From Heterocephalus glaber (lineage: Eukaryota; Chordata; Mammalia; Rodentia; Bathyergidae): a DNA stretch of 64,000 nucleotides. Positions 1 to 13,693 of the stretch are shown here, in pieces (position 1 is the stretch's first letter; each line of letters opens with the position of its first letter). The stretch spans positions 31,576,295 to 31,640,294 of the forward strand of contig NW_004624734.1 of NCBI RefSeq assembly GCF_000247695.1. Direction: 5' to 3'. The notes under the pieces are model-generated. The model was given only the letters and a program-made list of their open reading frames with translations. It ran no database searches and had not been told where the DNA came from. A program made the translations under genes and the position numbers.

Positions 1-729
1 TCTGCTCCTGTAGGCCAAGATGGTATGAGTGCAGTAACTCCACTGCAGCCTGAGTCTTGGCTAAGACCTGACGCCACGGAAGCCTTTCTCCACCTCATCG
101 TGCCTGTTCTACTGACCTTTAGATCCTACATAAATTGCAGGAACACAAGGGTGGAAAGAAGGCACTAGAAGGCAAACTTCAACTCAGTGCAAAGAAGCAC
201 TTTCAAGTACCCTTGGAAGCAGTGAGTTACCCAGAATCAGGATCAACATTCATCAGGGAGGTTGGTAAAGAGCTTCATACTTGAAGTATGACATTCTTTC
301 TCACTCACAATGTATTCTGACCAGGAGAATCTGATATGGCTAGCACCCTGCCAGGCTGGTCCTGGGCATGTCTGATTTCCCATGTATGTGCCCACATGCA
401 AGGCTGGGCTCTCATACTTCAGCCAGAAAAGGAAAGGAAGGCAGGCACCCTCCTCCAGTGTGTGGGAGGCAGGGGATAGGAGATGAGGCTGAGAGACTCA
501 CATACCCGCAGGGGACTTGCACCCAAGGAAGAGCATGGTCCTTCAGTCCTAGGCAGAGAGGCCCGGGATGGCTCTCCCTGTACTCTTCTCCTCAGGCCCC
601 CAGAGTCCCAGACCCTTTCTGGCACATGGAGGGCATTAGGTTGTACTCCCAAGTGCACAATGCATGGCCCTCTCCACTACAAGAAGCCCTTCCCTGCATT
701 CCATCCTGGTTGTAGCAATGAGTGCTCTC

Positions 730-835
730 ACCTACATTTCTCAGATGGAGAAACTGAAGCTTAGAGGCATCAACTGACAAGCCCAAGATCAGTCAGTCAG
801 TTATAAAGTTGAAACTCTAATTCAGGCCTCATGGT
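730..835 (+). repeat. MIR remnant
   Basis: tctcagatggagaaactgaag then agaggcatcaactgac resembles the MIR core. Confidence 0.5.
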
Positions 836-2039
836 GCCACCCCATGAGTCTTCCTTTAGGCCAGCCTGCCTGACAGACCTCACAAACCATCAGGAGAATC
901 TTTATCACTAGGCCATTGTACCAAATGCCTGTGCAATGTGAAGCACACCTGGCAGTCTCTGCCCTGGAGTGGAGATGGGGAAGAGACAGGGAGACAGACC
1001 CATGGAATGGATGGCAAGTGAAGAAAGGAAAACTGATAGAATGACTCCTTGGTCAGGACAGGAAAAGATGCTGATCTATAGCACGTGGTGGACAAGGACT
1101 GCAGACCTGGGCACAGTTCTCTCTCTCCTGCTGGCCCAGAGCACCTGCCACTGCAGGTGCCAGCTGGGCCTGAGATTTACTCTAATTTTGCACCAAAAAA
1201 GACAGTTCATAGCTGACAGCCTCCCTCCAATGAGCGGTGGCATTAAGCAAGGCCTGTGTGCAATGGGTCTCTGCTGTCCTAATTTCCTGGCTAAAGACCT
1301 AGATAGAGTATCTAAATTTTCCTCCGGCCGAGTGTGCCCCAGATTTAGCCTCTCTGACGGATAAGTCTCCCTGCTGGTGGCTGTGTCCATCACCCCATCC
1401 CAGCCCAGCTTCTCCAATCGCCTGTCTTTAAGTTGCTGGTGACACACCAAAGTCCCACTCAAAACAGGACTGCGTGGCAAAAATGCCCAGACTCTAAGTG
1501 GGGACCCAGATGAGAGTCTGTGGACATGGAGACCCAGGCCCTGGGGAACAGAGAGACCCAGGAGGACAGTCCTCAAATCCAGGCTTCCAAATACACAGCC
1601 TCAACCTTTTTAATTATTTGTAATCAACAAATGACTTGAAATCCAGCCGGAAGAATAAATGGGCCAGAATAACTGATAAAATTTTAGAGAAAGAAAAATA
1701 AAAGTGGATTGTCTTACTGGATTAGAATCACAGGTCATTCCACATCCCAGGCAGGTGCTGCGCAGGCCGTGGGAAGGTTTGGGGTGCAAAGGGCACATGC
1801 GTTCCCTGACTGCGGAGGCCAGTGAGGGATGGTGAGGAAGTGCGGGGCTCCTGAGAGCAGGCACTGAACCTGTCTAGGCTGCTAGTCCCCGCCCTGCGGC
1901 TTACAGGCAAGAGGAAAAGGAAAAGGAAAAGTGACGAGGCAGAGAAGTGGACTCCATCAGGGCCTCCCGCCGTGGGCTTCTCCACACAGCCACTCTGTAG
2001 CTTTGGGTCTCAGACAGTTCATGTGCAGGATGTGTTGTT

Positions 2040-2235
2040 AATTAATAACAACATGCACTCATAAACACAGATGTTCATTATGCATGTACTAGGTGCCGAA
2101 AACTGAACACTTTATCGGTAACATTTTCCTTAATCCTCAAAACATCCCTAAGAAGATGGGTTCTATCGTTCTCCTCCTCTTCCAGATGAGAGTACTGACA
2201 TTCATCAGGTTAATAACTTGCCTGAGGTGGAACAA
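2040..2235 (+). repeat. MIR remnant
   Basis: tgtactaggtgccgaaaact, taatcctcaaaacatcccta, ccagatgagagtact and ataacttgcctgagg follow the MIR order. Confidence 0.7.
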
Positions 2236-2866
2236 CTACAAGTGGTGAAAGTCAAATACAGATAGCTGGCTCCAATTCCACACTCCTACCCTACCCTGCC
2301 CTTCAGGTGGGAGTGGCTCCCCAGACCAGGCAAGGTCCACCCGGCCTGGAGATCTGACATGACATGAACTTTAGTGGGACCAATGAGCGTCTCCTTCACC
2401 CCACATGCTGCTTCAAGCCAATCATGAGCCTGCTCAGGAACTGTGTTGTCAACAGAGAAGGAAGGAACCCCAAGATCATCAAACTCCACCACCCTAATAG
2501 GCCCAGACCCCCATCTCTGGTTAACAGAGGCCATCCTAGTCTCCTGTGAGTATCAGTGACAAGCAGCTTACAAAATGCTTGGATAGCTTTTTCTTTGGAT
2601 GGTGGTCCCTGACCCTTGTCTACTTTCCTTCTGAGTTGGCAAGGAAAAATACACCTCCATCCCAGAAGCTACAGCCAGTGGCAAGCATTGTCATCTCCCT
2701 TGGCCTTGCTGCACCACCCCATCTGACTTCCCAGCACATCCCCTGGGGGCCCAGGCCCCTGCATCCCACCGTGACACTCTGCTAGAAATACAAGCCAGCA
2801 TGCTGTGGGCTGCTGAGGGCCAGGGCGGGAAGCGTGCCAGGTCTCAACATCTTCCAGTGCACCTAC

Positions 2867-2919
2867 CTCTCTCTGCTCCCTCTGAAGGCACAGTTCTTCG
2901 GTCTCTTCCATCAGTTTGT
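2867..2919 (-). CDS. PLEKHD1: PLEKHD1 coding exon 6
   Basis: 53 bases: the last two bases of Asp, then 17 codons K-L-M-E-E-T-E-E-L-C-L-Q-R-E-Q-R-E. The acceptor is TTGGCAG above 2919 and the donor GTAGGT at 2866-2861. It encodes the start of the predicted coiled coil (residues 168-185; dense in Glu, Leu, Gln and Arg). The frame exits in phase 0. This is the last PLEKHD1 exon I can find in the window; the rest of the coiled coil lies beyond position 1. Confidence 0.93.
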
Positions 2920-3454
2920 CTGCCAAAGCAAGCACACATTCACAAAAGGTTCCCTCAGATCTGAGGTCCTGAGTGGACTCAGCCTCTCCCCACAAAGAGC
3001 CTAGAACCCCTGCTAGCCAGGGGCTGGGCCAAGCTCTGATGAGGGAAGCTACCTCCATGGCCTAAGCTGCTTCCTCCTTTCTGGCTGTCATCCCTGCTTT
3101 GTGCTTTCACAGGACCAGGACAGGACCTCATCCTTGAGTCTTTGCAGCCCCAAGGGCTGCCGTAGCCCTAGTCCTCACGCCCTGCACTAGTGTCTGGCTA
3201 GAGGGAGCGCAGAGCCCTGAGGTGAGGAAGGAGGTGTGCGCAGCAGGCAGAGGGGAACCAGTGCAGGGTTGCAAGTTTCAGTGGATAGAAGAGGACAGGG
3301 ACATGCAACGAGCAAGGTCCCAGCTTCACCAGCTTCTCTTCCAAGTACAGGACCTGGGTAGGAGGACAAGGTCAGCTCCAGTTATGGATCTCTCACTACA
3401 AGCCCACCACGAGCACCCATAGGCATGTTTTCTTTGACTTCCACTCTGCCTCTA

Positions 3455-3600
3455 AAAGCTAAAGACTATTTTTATCTCCACTTTAAGGAGGAGGAAATCA
3501 ATGTTAGAGTGGCTGAGTTCCCTAAAGACACACATAGCTGACCGGTAAGTGACAAGGTTGGGTTCAGAGTCCGGGCTCCTGGGCACCACAGTCTCTTGCC
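3455..3600 (+). repeat. MIR remnant
   Basis: tatctccactttaaggaggag and a following acacatagctgaccggtaagt fit the MIR core and tail. Confidence 0.45.
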
Positions 3601-3720
3601 TACAGCCACATTGACCAAAAGAACATTTAAGGCTCAATGAAGCCTTCCAGTCACTCCTTACGTGGAGCCTGTTGAGCCCCACCTGAGACACCCCTCCCAA
3701 GCTCCCCTTAGGAACCCTCA

Positions 3721-3882
<162 letters not shown>

Positions 3883-4531
3883 TCAATTCGGAAAGGTGGA
3901 GGAGAAAGAGAATTCGCATGCTTTGTACTCGCCCATCCTCTCTCCAGAATCTCAGCTTGTGCTCACTGTCGCTGTGGCACCCAGGGCTCTGGGCACTACA
4001 CCAACATCGATCAGTTACAGTGCTGGGAGCCTGACCTGGGCTGCAAAGAGGAGCACTAGGGACTGGGCGGAGAGTGCTTTCAGAACAGGAAAGAGATTAC
4101 TTTCCAGGTGGCTTCTATGCCACTGCATGGTCACCACTGAGCACAGGCACAAGGTGAGACTCAGTGTTATTTTTTGGACCTAGGATAGGCATTTGTGTGC
4201 AAATAGACTGTGTTGTCTGAGGACCACTGTGTTCTGGACCCAGATTTACAAAGCACTAGCTCTGGCCCTCCCTAGGATTAATTACAGGCCTGGGCAGTGA
4301 AATGGTTTCAAGGAGGTGCCAAATACAACCAGTGACACTGAATCACTCCCAAGACTTGGAGATACATGATGTTCATCTCTACCACCTGTGACTAAAGACC
4401 CTTCCCAGGCTCAATCAGGGAACCTGCACAGGTGCTCTGAAATCTGGCCTGTTTCCTCTCTCCATCCTGGCCAGCTCCCGAAGCCCCATCTCAGTGCCCA
4501 CCAGGATCCCAGATGACGGGCAGGGCATTCA

Positions 4532-5369
<838 letters not shown>

Positions 5370-6051
5370 CTAGACAACAGGAACGCCCCTGGGGGCCCCT
5401 GGGGACACCGGCTCAGGTTCCATATCTGCACGAAGCCTCAGCTGCCCACTTGGCCTCTCCTGCTCTCCTGGAGACGGGCTGGCCCTCGCATCAGGGTGGC
5501 CCCAGGCTGGCTGCCTCCACCCCCCTGAACTGCCACCCTTGGCACAGCAGGGCACTTTGGCCCCTTGGGGTCTTATCCTGGTGGGGTGGAAGGAGGGGAA
5601 GAAGATACACCATCCCAAGGTGGGCCTTTTGGTGTCATCTCAAGAGTTGGCAGCCGGGTGGACTTGGGCACCAGGCAGCCAAGGCCAGGTGTACAGGCCT
5701 TGAGCCCCCACAGGGTGGTGACACCTACATTCCCTTCTGTTTCAGATGCTCCATGGCCTCCTCCTGGGCCTCAGGCCTAACTTAGGAGCCCTAGGTCCTT
5801 GATCCTTCCTGTCTGTTGGGGAGATGAATCCTTGATAGCAACACATGGAGCACTTGGCCAACCTGGGGACTCTTCCAGAACTAATGACCAAAGCTGACTA
5901 TGATTAAGACACCAAGTGCCAACTAGGGGAAGAGCCAGTTGGGCCTCAAAGCCCCTGAGGTTCAGAGACACTAGACTGACTGGCTGTTTCCTCCAGGGCC
6001 ACTTTGTAGTGATGGGAACTGAATAGGATGTGCCGAAGAGTCAGCTGTGGG

Positions 6052-6077
6052 GTGTGTGTGTGTGTGTGTGTGTGTGT
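6052..6077. repeat. (GT)n microsatellite
   Basis: Uninterrupted GT dinucleotides, 26 bases. Confidence 0.95.
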
Positions 6078-6534
6078 AAGTGTGCATGTGTGTGTGCTGC
6101 ACATGCTTCAGGAGATTTCAGAGCAGCAGGATGCTGGAGGCCACAGTGGGGACTCACAACAGCAGCAGTGTGAATCTCTCGCCAGGTCTGTGTTCAGGAA
6201 CATGGTATTCATGGCATGGTACTGCCCAGGGCTGGAGTATTTAAACTACGAGAATCAAATACTAGAGAACTGCCCTGCCCCTTCCCCAAGAGCCTGTTGT
6301 TAAAGAACTCCACCAGCTGGAAATGCCTTCTTGGGAGAGGCTTGAAAAACTGCTCATGGAACTCAAGTTCTCCAGCAGTCAGAGAATCTCTGAAGGTCTA
6401 TTAGCCACGAGATCTTTCCCAAGGCCACAGCTGGGGTGGTCAGGCCTGGGACTGGGGACAGCTGCCATCTTCCTCTGCTGAGCCAAGTAACACTTGGCTT
6501 TGCACTTTATAAGACTTAAACCAACCTCCACCCC

Positions 6535-6613
6535 TTTTTGAGACAGGGTTGCACTATGTTACGTAGGGTGGTCTCGAACTCATGGACTGAAGCAACCCAC
6601 CCAGCCCAGCCAC
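6535..6613 (-). mobile_element. B1 SINE fragment
   Basis: tttttgagacagggttgcac then tggtctcgaactcatgg: reverse B1, truncated. Confidence 0.6.
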
Positions 6614-7432
6614 ATAACGAATGCAGTGCTGTGGACACTGCTCAGCCCAGCTCTTCCCCCGGGCCTTTCTGCCTGCTGTGGGAGAGAGCACAGGAACACC
6701 ACCCACAGAGCTCCCGTGGCATTCTGGCCCTCCAGGGGCCAACCCTGCCCACCTCTCAGCTTTCCTGCCGCTCGTGAGGTCGCTGCCTCCTTTGCTGGTC
6801 CCAGGACCTCTCAAAGGGAGACCGTGCTGCCCAGCCTGGAACCTGCCACCCCTCTTCACCCGGCTGAGCCTCCTCTGACTGAGGATCAGCCCAGCCTGCA
6901 CTGACATCCGTGCCCTGCTGCACTCGGCCACCAAGCTGGGCACTTGGCATGTGGCGCCCACTGCCACACCCCCATGCTCCTCTTGTCTGGAGAGGGCCCC
7001 TGGGCTCCTGGAGGGTGGGGCTGTGCCACTTGAGTTCCATGGACAAGGTATTTAGTCATTTTCCAGCTTGGGTTGGGGCACTTGGGCAAGAGAGCGCAGC
7101 TCTCTGGGCCTTGGTCTCTTTGACTATGGAATGGTTGTGACCACACCTACCTTATGTGGCTACTGTGAGGGCCAGATAAGATTAGCAGAGGACCCAGGAC
7201 AGGGCTGAAGGACGCATGGTCTGACATGTATCTCCGCATGAAAGGTGAGACCAGCAGTGCAGAGCTGCTTCCACCTCCTTCAGCCACTTCTGAAGTATTA
7301 CACTGTGTTCCCCATCATCACCCAATTCATATGTTGAAGCCCTAACTACAAATGTGGAGGTAATCAAGGTTAAATGAGCTAATAAAGGCAAGGCCCTAAT
7401 GCAACAGGACTGTGGCTTCATGATAAGAAAGG

Positions 7433-7550
7433 TCTCTCTCTCTCTCTCTCNNNNNNNNNNNNNNNNNNNNNNNNNNNNNNNNNNNNNNNNNNNNNNNNNN
7501 NNNNNNNNNNNNNNNNNNNNNNNNNNNNNNNNNNNNNNNNNNNNNNNNNN

Positions 7551-7615
<65 letters not shown>
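7433..7615. repeat. (TC)n microsatellite containing assembly gap
   Basis: TC dinucleotides on both sides of 100 N at 7,451-7,550. The true length is unknown; exactly 100 N is a common placeholder for an unsized gap. Confidence 0.95.
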
Positions 7616-7618
<3 letters not shown>

Positions 7619-7949
7619 CTGTGAGGCCACATTGAGGAGTTGGCCATCTATGAATCAGGCCCTCACCAGAACCCAACTCTGCCAGATGATGGGTGGGGCT
7701 TGGGGGTTGAGACTAAACCGGAAACCAAGCAGCACAGAGCTGCCTCTGCCCCCTTCAACAGCTCCTGTAACACTGAACTGTGGCAGAGGAGCATAATAAA
7801 GAAGGTGATCTTTTCAAAAAAGGGAAGGTTTCCAGGCAGAGAGCCACAGGAGCAAAGGTCCTAGAAGAAACCACAAGGCTGAGCCAGAGGGCGCCAGGCT
7901 GAGAGCAGCTGGGCCAGATGGTGTGAGGCCCCATGGCCACTGTGACAAT

Positions 7950-8130
7950 AATGACAGAGCTTACATTTATTTGGTTCTTACCACAAACCACGATTTACTC
8001 AAGCACTTTCCTGTGTTAATGCGCTTAACACAATTATCCTATTAGATGGGTGCTTCTGGCATTTAATGCAGACAGAAATGAAGCAGAAAGGTGGCAGGAC
8101 TTGCTGAAAGTCACACTCCAAGTAGGACAG
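7950..8130 (+). repeat. MIR remnant
   Basis: gagcttacatttatttggtt, tgcgcttaacacaattatcc and gctgaaagtcacactcc fit MIR. Confidence 0.6.
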
Positions 8131-8340
8131 ATGGGCATGGGAGGGCTTTGAGAAGAACTGACGAGCCCTGACTTACGTGGAAAATGGCTCACCCTGGCTG
8201 GCGTGTTGAGAAGAGACTGTCAGGCAGAGGTGGGGGAGTCCATTAAGAGCTACTGCCACACATGGTGAGAGGACCAGAGAAGATCTAGTGGATGGAGGTG
8301 AGTAGAGTCCATAGAATGTGTCCCCAAATGTCACCCCTCC

Positions 8341-8566
8341 TTTTGTTTTTGAGACAGAGTCTTTCGATGTAGTTCAGACTGGTCTAGAACTCACCATTTT
8401 TTTGTTTTTGTTTGTTTGTTTTTGAGACACGGTCTCACTGTGCAATTCAGGCTAGCCCTGGAACTATGCAGCATAAGCCCTGCCTGTTCTCAAATTTGCA
8501 GTGCTCCTCCTGCCCCAGCCTGCCTAGTGCTGAGATTACAGGCATGCACCACCACGCCCAGCTCCC
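8341..8566 (-). mobile_element. Two adjacent B1 SINEs (first truncated)
   Basis: 8,341-8,395 is a B1 start that stops after ctagaactcacc. A second B1, 8,396-8,566, runs from ttttgagacacggtctcac to accaccacgcccagctcc. Confidence 0.7.
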
Positions 8567-8868
8567 CTTCCTTCTGAAGTTCAGCATAAGAAGCAGCAGG
8601 CAGAGATGGATGTTCAGGGCAGCCTGTGCTCCCCGCCAGCCAGACTTTCGAAGGCCCAGGGGCTTTGGGGACTGTGGAGGGCACATACATCACGTGTGCC
8701 ACACTGTAGCCCTGCTCCAGCTGTTCTCAGCTTGGTGGGGTGGGGATGAAGGGAGTGGAGCTGGCACAGACTTGAAGAGGGCAAGTCCCCTGCTGGCATT
8801 GATGAGTGCCACCCAGCACAGGCTCGTCTGGCGAGCACACTTTTAAGGCCCAAAGGGCTGGCTTTCTT

Positions 8869-8959
8869 TTATTCTTTTTTTTTTTGGTACCAGAGATCAA
8901 ACCCGGGTCCTTACGCTTTCAAGGCACGCGGTGGAACCACTGGGCTAAATCCCCGGCCC
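8869..8959 (-). mobile_element. ID SINE
   Basis: Reverse ID (ggtaccagagatcaaac ... ctaaatccccggccc) with perfect 15-bp duplications agggctggctttctt at 8,854-8,868 and 8,960-8,974. Confidence 0.88.
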
Positions 8960-9179
8960 AGGGCTGGCTTTCTTATACACCTGCCTCAGTGGAGGCTGCT
9001 ACTCCAGCAAAGATTCTCTGCTTCTTCTCAGCAGGTAGGGCCCAGACTCTATCAGCAGGACTGCAAGGCTGGGTAACCTCCTGTGGGCCCCACAGAGTTG
9101 GCCTGGCTGTGCAAGGTCCAGTGACAGTCACCACTGATCTAGCCATTCTCATGCAGTGGCTCTGTACTAAGACCCCTGA

Positions 9180-9300
9180 GGGTACTGGAGCATTTAATCC
9201 GTGGACAATCCTGCGGGTGGTATTTATTCCTTTCACTCCCAAATCACAGGTGAGGAACTGAGGCTAGAGTGAAATAACACGTGCAAAGCCCCACACCTGG
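9180..9300 (+). repeat. MIR fragment
   Basis: aatcacaggtgaggaactgag with gtgcaaagcc is MIR-core-like. The GGA repeat follows directly. Confidence 0.5.
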
Positions 9301-9346
9301 GGGGGGGGAGGAGGAGGAGGAAGAGGAGGAGGAGGAGGAGGAGGAG
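9299..9346. repeat. (GGA)n microsatellite
   Basis: A G-run followed by imperfect GGA/GAG triplets. Confidence 0.95.
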
Positions 9347-9984
9347 CTGAGGTTAGAACCCGAGGCCCACAGTCCCTCCTACTCCTCACACTCACAACTC
9401 GCGGCCTGCACACACAGGGCCCAGAGGCCCCGGGGAGCACGGGGTACCCCGGAGAGGCCCAGGGGTAGCGTTTCACCACTTCCCGGCAATGGCAGCAAGT
9501 GGCCTCATCTTGGTCTCAGCTGCTCCTGCGCAGCCTGGGCTAAGAGTAATAGGGGCACCTCACAGGGTCAGGGAGCACAGAGACTTAGAGCATCGTGGTA
9601 AAGAGGCGCTGTTTCATTATTGTGATGATGATCACTCCTGACTGCTAGGTCCAGTGTCCGCTGCAGCCTCCCCTGACCTCCTTCCCATCTGTGCCACATA
9701 GTTCCCCCTGGAGGGAACGCTTGGCCGCAGCCCAGGGACTCAGCTCCTATCCCCTGTCCGAAGCCCCTGTCCCCATGGCCAACGTCAGTCCTGGGAGAAG
9801 CTCTGTGTCTGGCCCTAGCCTTTAGCACCCTCCCTATCTCCCTGTACTTGTGGGGAAGCCCAGGGTATGTGCCACAAAGGGTCTGTGTCAGCCCTGGCTG
9901 CCTCCTCCTGTCTGGTCTTTCAGGACACTATTTTCACCTTTAGATTAAGGAGCATTTAGAGAAGGTGGCAAGACACTCCGTTTG

Positions 9985-10135
9985 CTAAGCATCTCATTGA
10001 CATTACCTTATTTAGGTTTCTCACAACTCTAACAGATGGAGGTGGAATTTTTTTCTATTTCACTGGTGAGGAAACTGAGGCACAGAGAGATTAAGCAACT
10101 AGCAAGTAGCACACTTGGAACTGAGCTACCTCTGC
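9985..10135 (+). repeat. MIR remnant
   Basis: gtgaggaaactgaggcacag followed by agattaagcaactagcaag matches the MIR core closely. Confidence 0.75.
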
Positions 10136-10394
10136 TGACAAAGCTCCAGCCTCAACTGCTCATGCTCTGTGCTGTTCTGGCCTCCTCATCACTTAAGACC
10201 GGCAGCTGTTGGTCTCCCTAGCATGGATCTCTACAAGGGAACCCCCAGCTCCTGGTCAGCACAGGCCAGAGAGCATTAAGGAACCACCTGGCACAGGCAG
10301 ACACCATGCTGGACCCTGTGTCTGTTGAGTCCTGGCCCTCCAGGAGCTTAGAGCTGAATGCAGAAGAGAGAATGCAGACATCAATAATTTCAAA

Positions 10395-10560
10395 AATAGC
10401 TGATGTTTATCAAGCTCCTTCTTTGGGCCAGGCACTCTTGTAGAAACAGCACAATGCGTGTTTATTCATGCACTCCTTACATGGGACAGGTAAGGAAACT
10501 AGTGCACAGAAAAGTTAAGTAATATGCCCCAGGTCACACAGCTAAGTGGAGGAGCACTGG
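10395..10560 (+). repeat. MIR remnant
   Basis: gggccaggcactcttgtag and caggtcacacagctaagtgg match the MIR core and tail. Confidence 0.75.
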
Positions 10561-10880
10561 GATAGAGGACAGCAGTAAGGCAGCAGGGAATACTGCAGCC
10601 TACAGTGCACAGTGCCACATAGAAAGCACCAGGATGTACAGCAGCATAGTAAGTGCATAGGAAGCCCAGAAAAAGTGCAGACCAGGGGCCATGAACAGTT
10701 TAGGGGTCCACTCAGGGAAGCTCTCTGAGAGGAAGTAATAACCGAGCAGGGTTTTGAAGAAAAAACAGGAGTAGCTTAGGAATTTGGAAGTAGACGGGAG
10801 AAAGGTGTGTTCCAGACAGAGAAAAGGGCATATGCAGAGAACACTATGTTCAAGGCTATCAAAATATGTCTGGTAAAAAC

Positions 10881-11057
10881 CAGCATTGGTGGTTCCTGTA
10901 ATCCCGGCACTCTGGGAGGCTGAGGGAGGGGGACTGCAACTTTGAGCCCAGCCTGACTCAAATTAAAAATTAAAAAAGGGGCAGGTATGTGTGTGTGTGG
11001 AGGTGTAGCTCAGTGCAGTGGCCCTCGGTTCAATCCCTAGTAGGTGCAAAAAAAAAG
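10881..11057 (+). mobile_element. Composite B1-ID SINE
   Basis: A B1-like left part (cctgtaatcccggcac, gaggctgagggag) runs into an ID-like right part (gtgtagctcagtgcagtggc, ggttcaatccctagta) and an A-tract. Confidence 0.7.
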
Positions 11058-11451
11058 TCTGCTATCACATTCACATGCAGATAAGTGCAAAGGGGGTGGT
11101 CGGTGTTTCAGTGTGCAGGGAGCAGTAAGGAGGGAGCTAAGGTCAGAAAGAGAATCAGGGCTGGGAGCTGGGCAAGGCTTTTCCTGCAGACAGGGGATCT
11201 CCAGTGGGTTTTAAACAAGTCCTTACAAAATCAAGCTGGGGAAGGGGTCCTTAAGGAGTCCAAGACAAGGCAAAGGGACAAATGAGAGTCATTAGGAGGC
11301 AAAAGCCATCAGGGCTTGTTGGACAATTAGAGAAGAACAGGGTGAGCCAACTCTGCTATGGCTCGAGAGGACTCTCGCTTGGGTGAAAGGGTAGATATAG
11401 GAGGCAGGTAACATGAATGGGCGAACTGAGGGTGCTGTTCTGAAGCTCAGT

Positions 11452-11452
<1 letters not shown>

Positions 11453-11488
<36 letters not shown>
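11453..11488. repeat. (CA)n microsatellite
   Basis: Uninterrupted CA repeats. Confidence 0.95.
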
Positions 11489-11491
<3 letters not shown>

Positions 11492-12520
11492 GTGATCTTA
11501 ATGCAGTAAGGGCCCGGCCATGGCTGGATGGTTAACACTGGCTAGAGTGAAGAAAACCACTACCTAGGCCTGTGAAAGGAAGGCCGCACCAGTCCACTGG
11601 CACTGGGGAAACTCCTGAGGGTCTGGAGCCGCAAGTACCCTGTTTGAGAATAGGTGCTGGGAAGGGCTTTGGATAGCATAGTGTGGAAAATGTGCAGTTG
11701 GGGGAAATCCTGAAGGGCATGGAGAGAAGGTCAGATGGGGAGTGAGGAGAAGAGAGGACCCAGAGAAGCAAGACTGGGTCCTACAGGGTCAAGAGAGGTG
11801 TGAACGAAGAAGACTTGGCAAACCAAGGAGCTGACCATCAGTTTGAAGATGCTCATACTTCTGTAATTTAAATGCTCCTCGGTCCTCCTTGCTGCCACCC
11901 CTTCCCTTCGGCTTAGACTGCTGGACTCACAATGTCTGTGTGAGAGACTGCTGTGTGTGTGTGGCCATGGGGAAGGGTGCTAAAACTGGGGAGAAAACTA
12001 AGCTCAATGGATTGGACAGCAACCCAATCTATAAGTGAGACTCAGGCTTAGAGCCTCCTGGGATGAGTAGGGACCCGGGGCAGGAGGTGACTCCAATGGA
12101 ATTTGGTCCTGGGGCCAAAGTCATTTCACCCTCAAGAGGGTAGCAAGAGCCCCAGGATGCATGAGACTGGAGTTCTGCTTCCCAGGAAAGTGTAACAGCC
12201 ACTTCCAACTCTCCCCAGGCATAGGCTTCCAATGCAGGCCCAGCGCCTCCTCTCCCCTGCACTGAGCCCCTCAGACACTGAGTGCGGCTGTGGGAGTTAC
12301 AGCTGGGGAGGGACAGCTATCCAAAGTGTCCTTTGGGGAAGTGGCAGAAGGGAGATGGAAACAGCCCCCTTTTTGCCCATCTATGTGCTCAGGGGAGGCT
12401 CATCTTGGCCTAGGCAGTTTTTGAGACAGCAGGACAGCTGGAATCCTACTGTGAAGCGCATGGGTTTCTGGAGAGATCATCAGCTAAGGGGGTTCAAACA
12501 ATTTTAGGAGAATTCTTCAA

Positions 12521-12628
12521 TTATTTTTTTTTTGAGACAGGATCTCACTAGCCTAAGTGGCCTTGAACTTTCCCTGTATCCTAGACTTGCTGTCCTCCGT
12601 CTCAGGTGTGGGCCACTGTTCCCAGTCA
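12521..12628 (-). mobile_element. B1 SINE
   Basis: Reverse B1 with a poly(T) start (tttgagacaggatctcact). Near-identical flanks agaattcttcaa and agaactcttcaa are a one-mismatch target duplication. Confidence 0.75.
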
Positions 12629-13576
12629 GAACTCTTCAAAGGCATGCTTAATATGCAAAACAGATGCTAGAGGGGAGGTACTGGTGGAAGTGAGTGCAGC
12701 TCCACCTCCTGCTCTTCCCTCCCTCATGGTAGACTCAAGGCACTTCTAGAATCATCTGTGCAACAGAGTTTAAAAACCACAATTTGACCCCCCTCCCTCA
12801 TTTGGCAGACAGGATACTTCCTGCCAGCGAGGGGACAGGCCTGCCCCAGCCTGGGCCTGGGTCTCCTGCCTCTGAGCCTAGATTCACTCTCCACCACACT
12901 CACAGCTGCTCTCAGAAGAAACTGTTTTTCTCTTCCCATCCTGGACTTAAGGAAGCCAAATCTCCTGACAGTTTAAGGTTTGGCTCCCATATAGGTAAGA
13001 CTCATTTTTAAACAGGCCACCAACAGTCACCGAGTGTGTGGACAGACTTGTTCAAACAAAATGAACTTGCTTGATTTCGGCAGACCTGGTCTGGGCTAAC
13101 CACCCCAGGAGCCCAGCAAAGCCTGAATTACTGAGTGTTACTTTACCTAATGGCTTGTGACCCAGACATCTGCCTGTCGCCCTAAGCAAGGACTCATTTA
13201 GCCTCAATGCCATCCCCTCAGAGAGGTAGTGGCTGACAGGAAGAGGCTCTGGGGAGACTTGGCAAGACACCTTTCCCTGCCTCTGGCCCCAGTCGTCCTG
13301 CTAGTGGGCCTGGTGGGGGACAACGGCTCCAGAACAAGGAGAAAGGAAAACAAGAGAATGAAAAATAGTATGAAATCTTCAGAACCAAGTAAATCGGTCA
13401 GTCCTTGTTTTCTAGGGGCAGAGGCGCTGTCCCTCAAATCCTTCCCCTTCCCTGTGCTGTCCCTCTCCCCGTGCTCCCCACACAACACAGGAGAACCCCC
13501 GCTCCTCAGCTGACACCTGACCGTGCCTCCCTGCAGATGCTACCCCTCCGATAGGAGTTCGAAGAACACAAGTTGA

Positions 13577-13610
13577 TTTTGTTGTTGCTGTTGTTGTTGT
13601 TGTTGCTGTT
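13577..13610. repeat. (GTT)n microsatellite
   Basis: GTT triplets with GCT interruptions, abutting the ID at 13,607; probably grew from that element's tail. Confidence 0.85.
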
Positions 13611-13693
13611 TTTTGTGATACGGGGGATTGAACTCAGGACCTTGCACTTACAAGGCAGGCACAGGGCCACTGAGCTAAATCCCCTGCCCCACA
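13607..13693 (-). mobile_element. ID SINE
   Basis: gatacgggggattgaactca through gagctaaatcccctgccc: reverse ID, following a (GTT)n run. Confidence 0.75.

Larger units (their letters stand above)
1..2866 (-). other. PLEKHD1: PLEKHD1 intron 6 (partial)
   Basis: Non-coding on inspection of both strands. It contains MIR remnants at 730-835 and 2,040-2,235. No exon matching the next PLEKHD1 coiled-coil segment was found. Open frames here, such as those around 970-1,580, have no recognisable product. Confidence 0.7.

Noticed and set aside
2669..3058. 129-codon minus-strand open frame around PLEKHD1 exon 6
   Set aside because: Only the 53-base exon core (D-K-L-M-E-E-T) matches; both ends are intron.
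7182..7676. Arg-Glu repeat open frames over the TC tract
   Set aside because: Translation of a dinucleotide repeat with 100 N in the middle.
9264..9601. Poly-Glu and poly-Pro frames over the GGA repeat
   Set aside because: Microsatellite translation.
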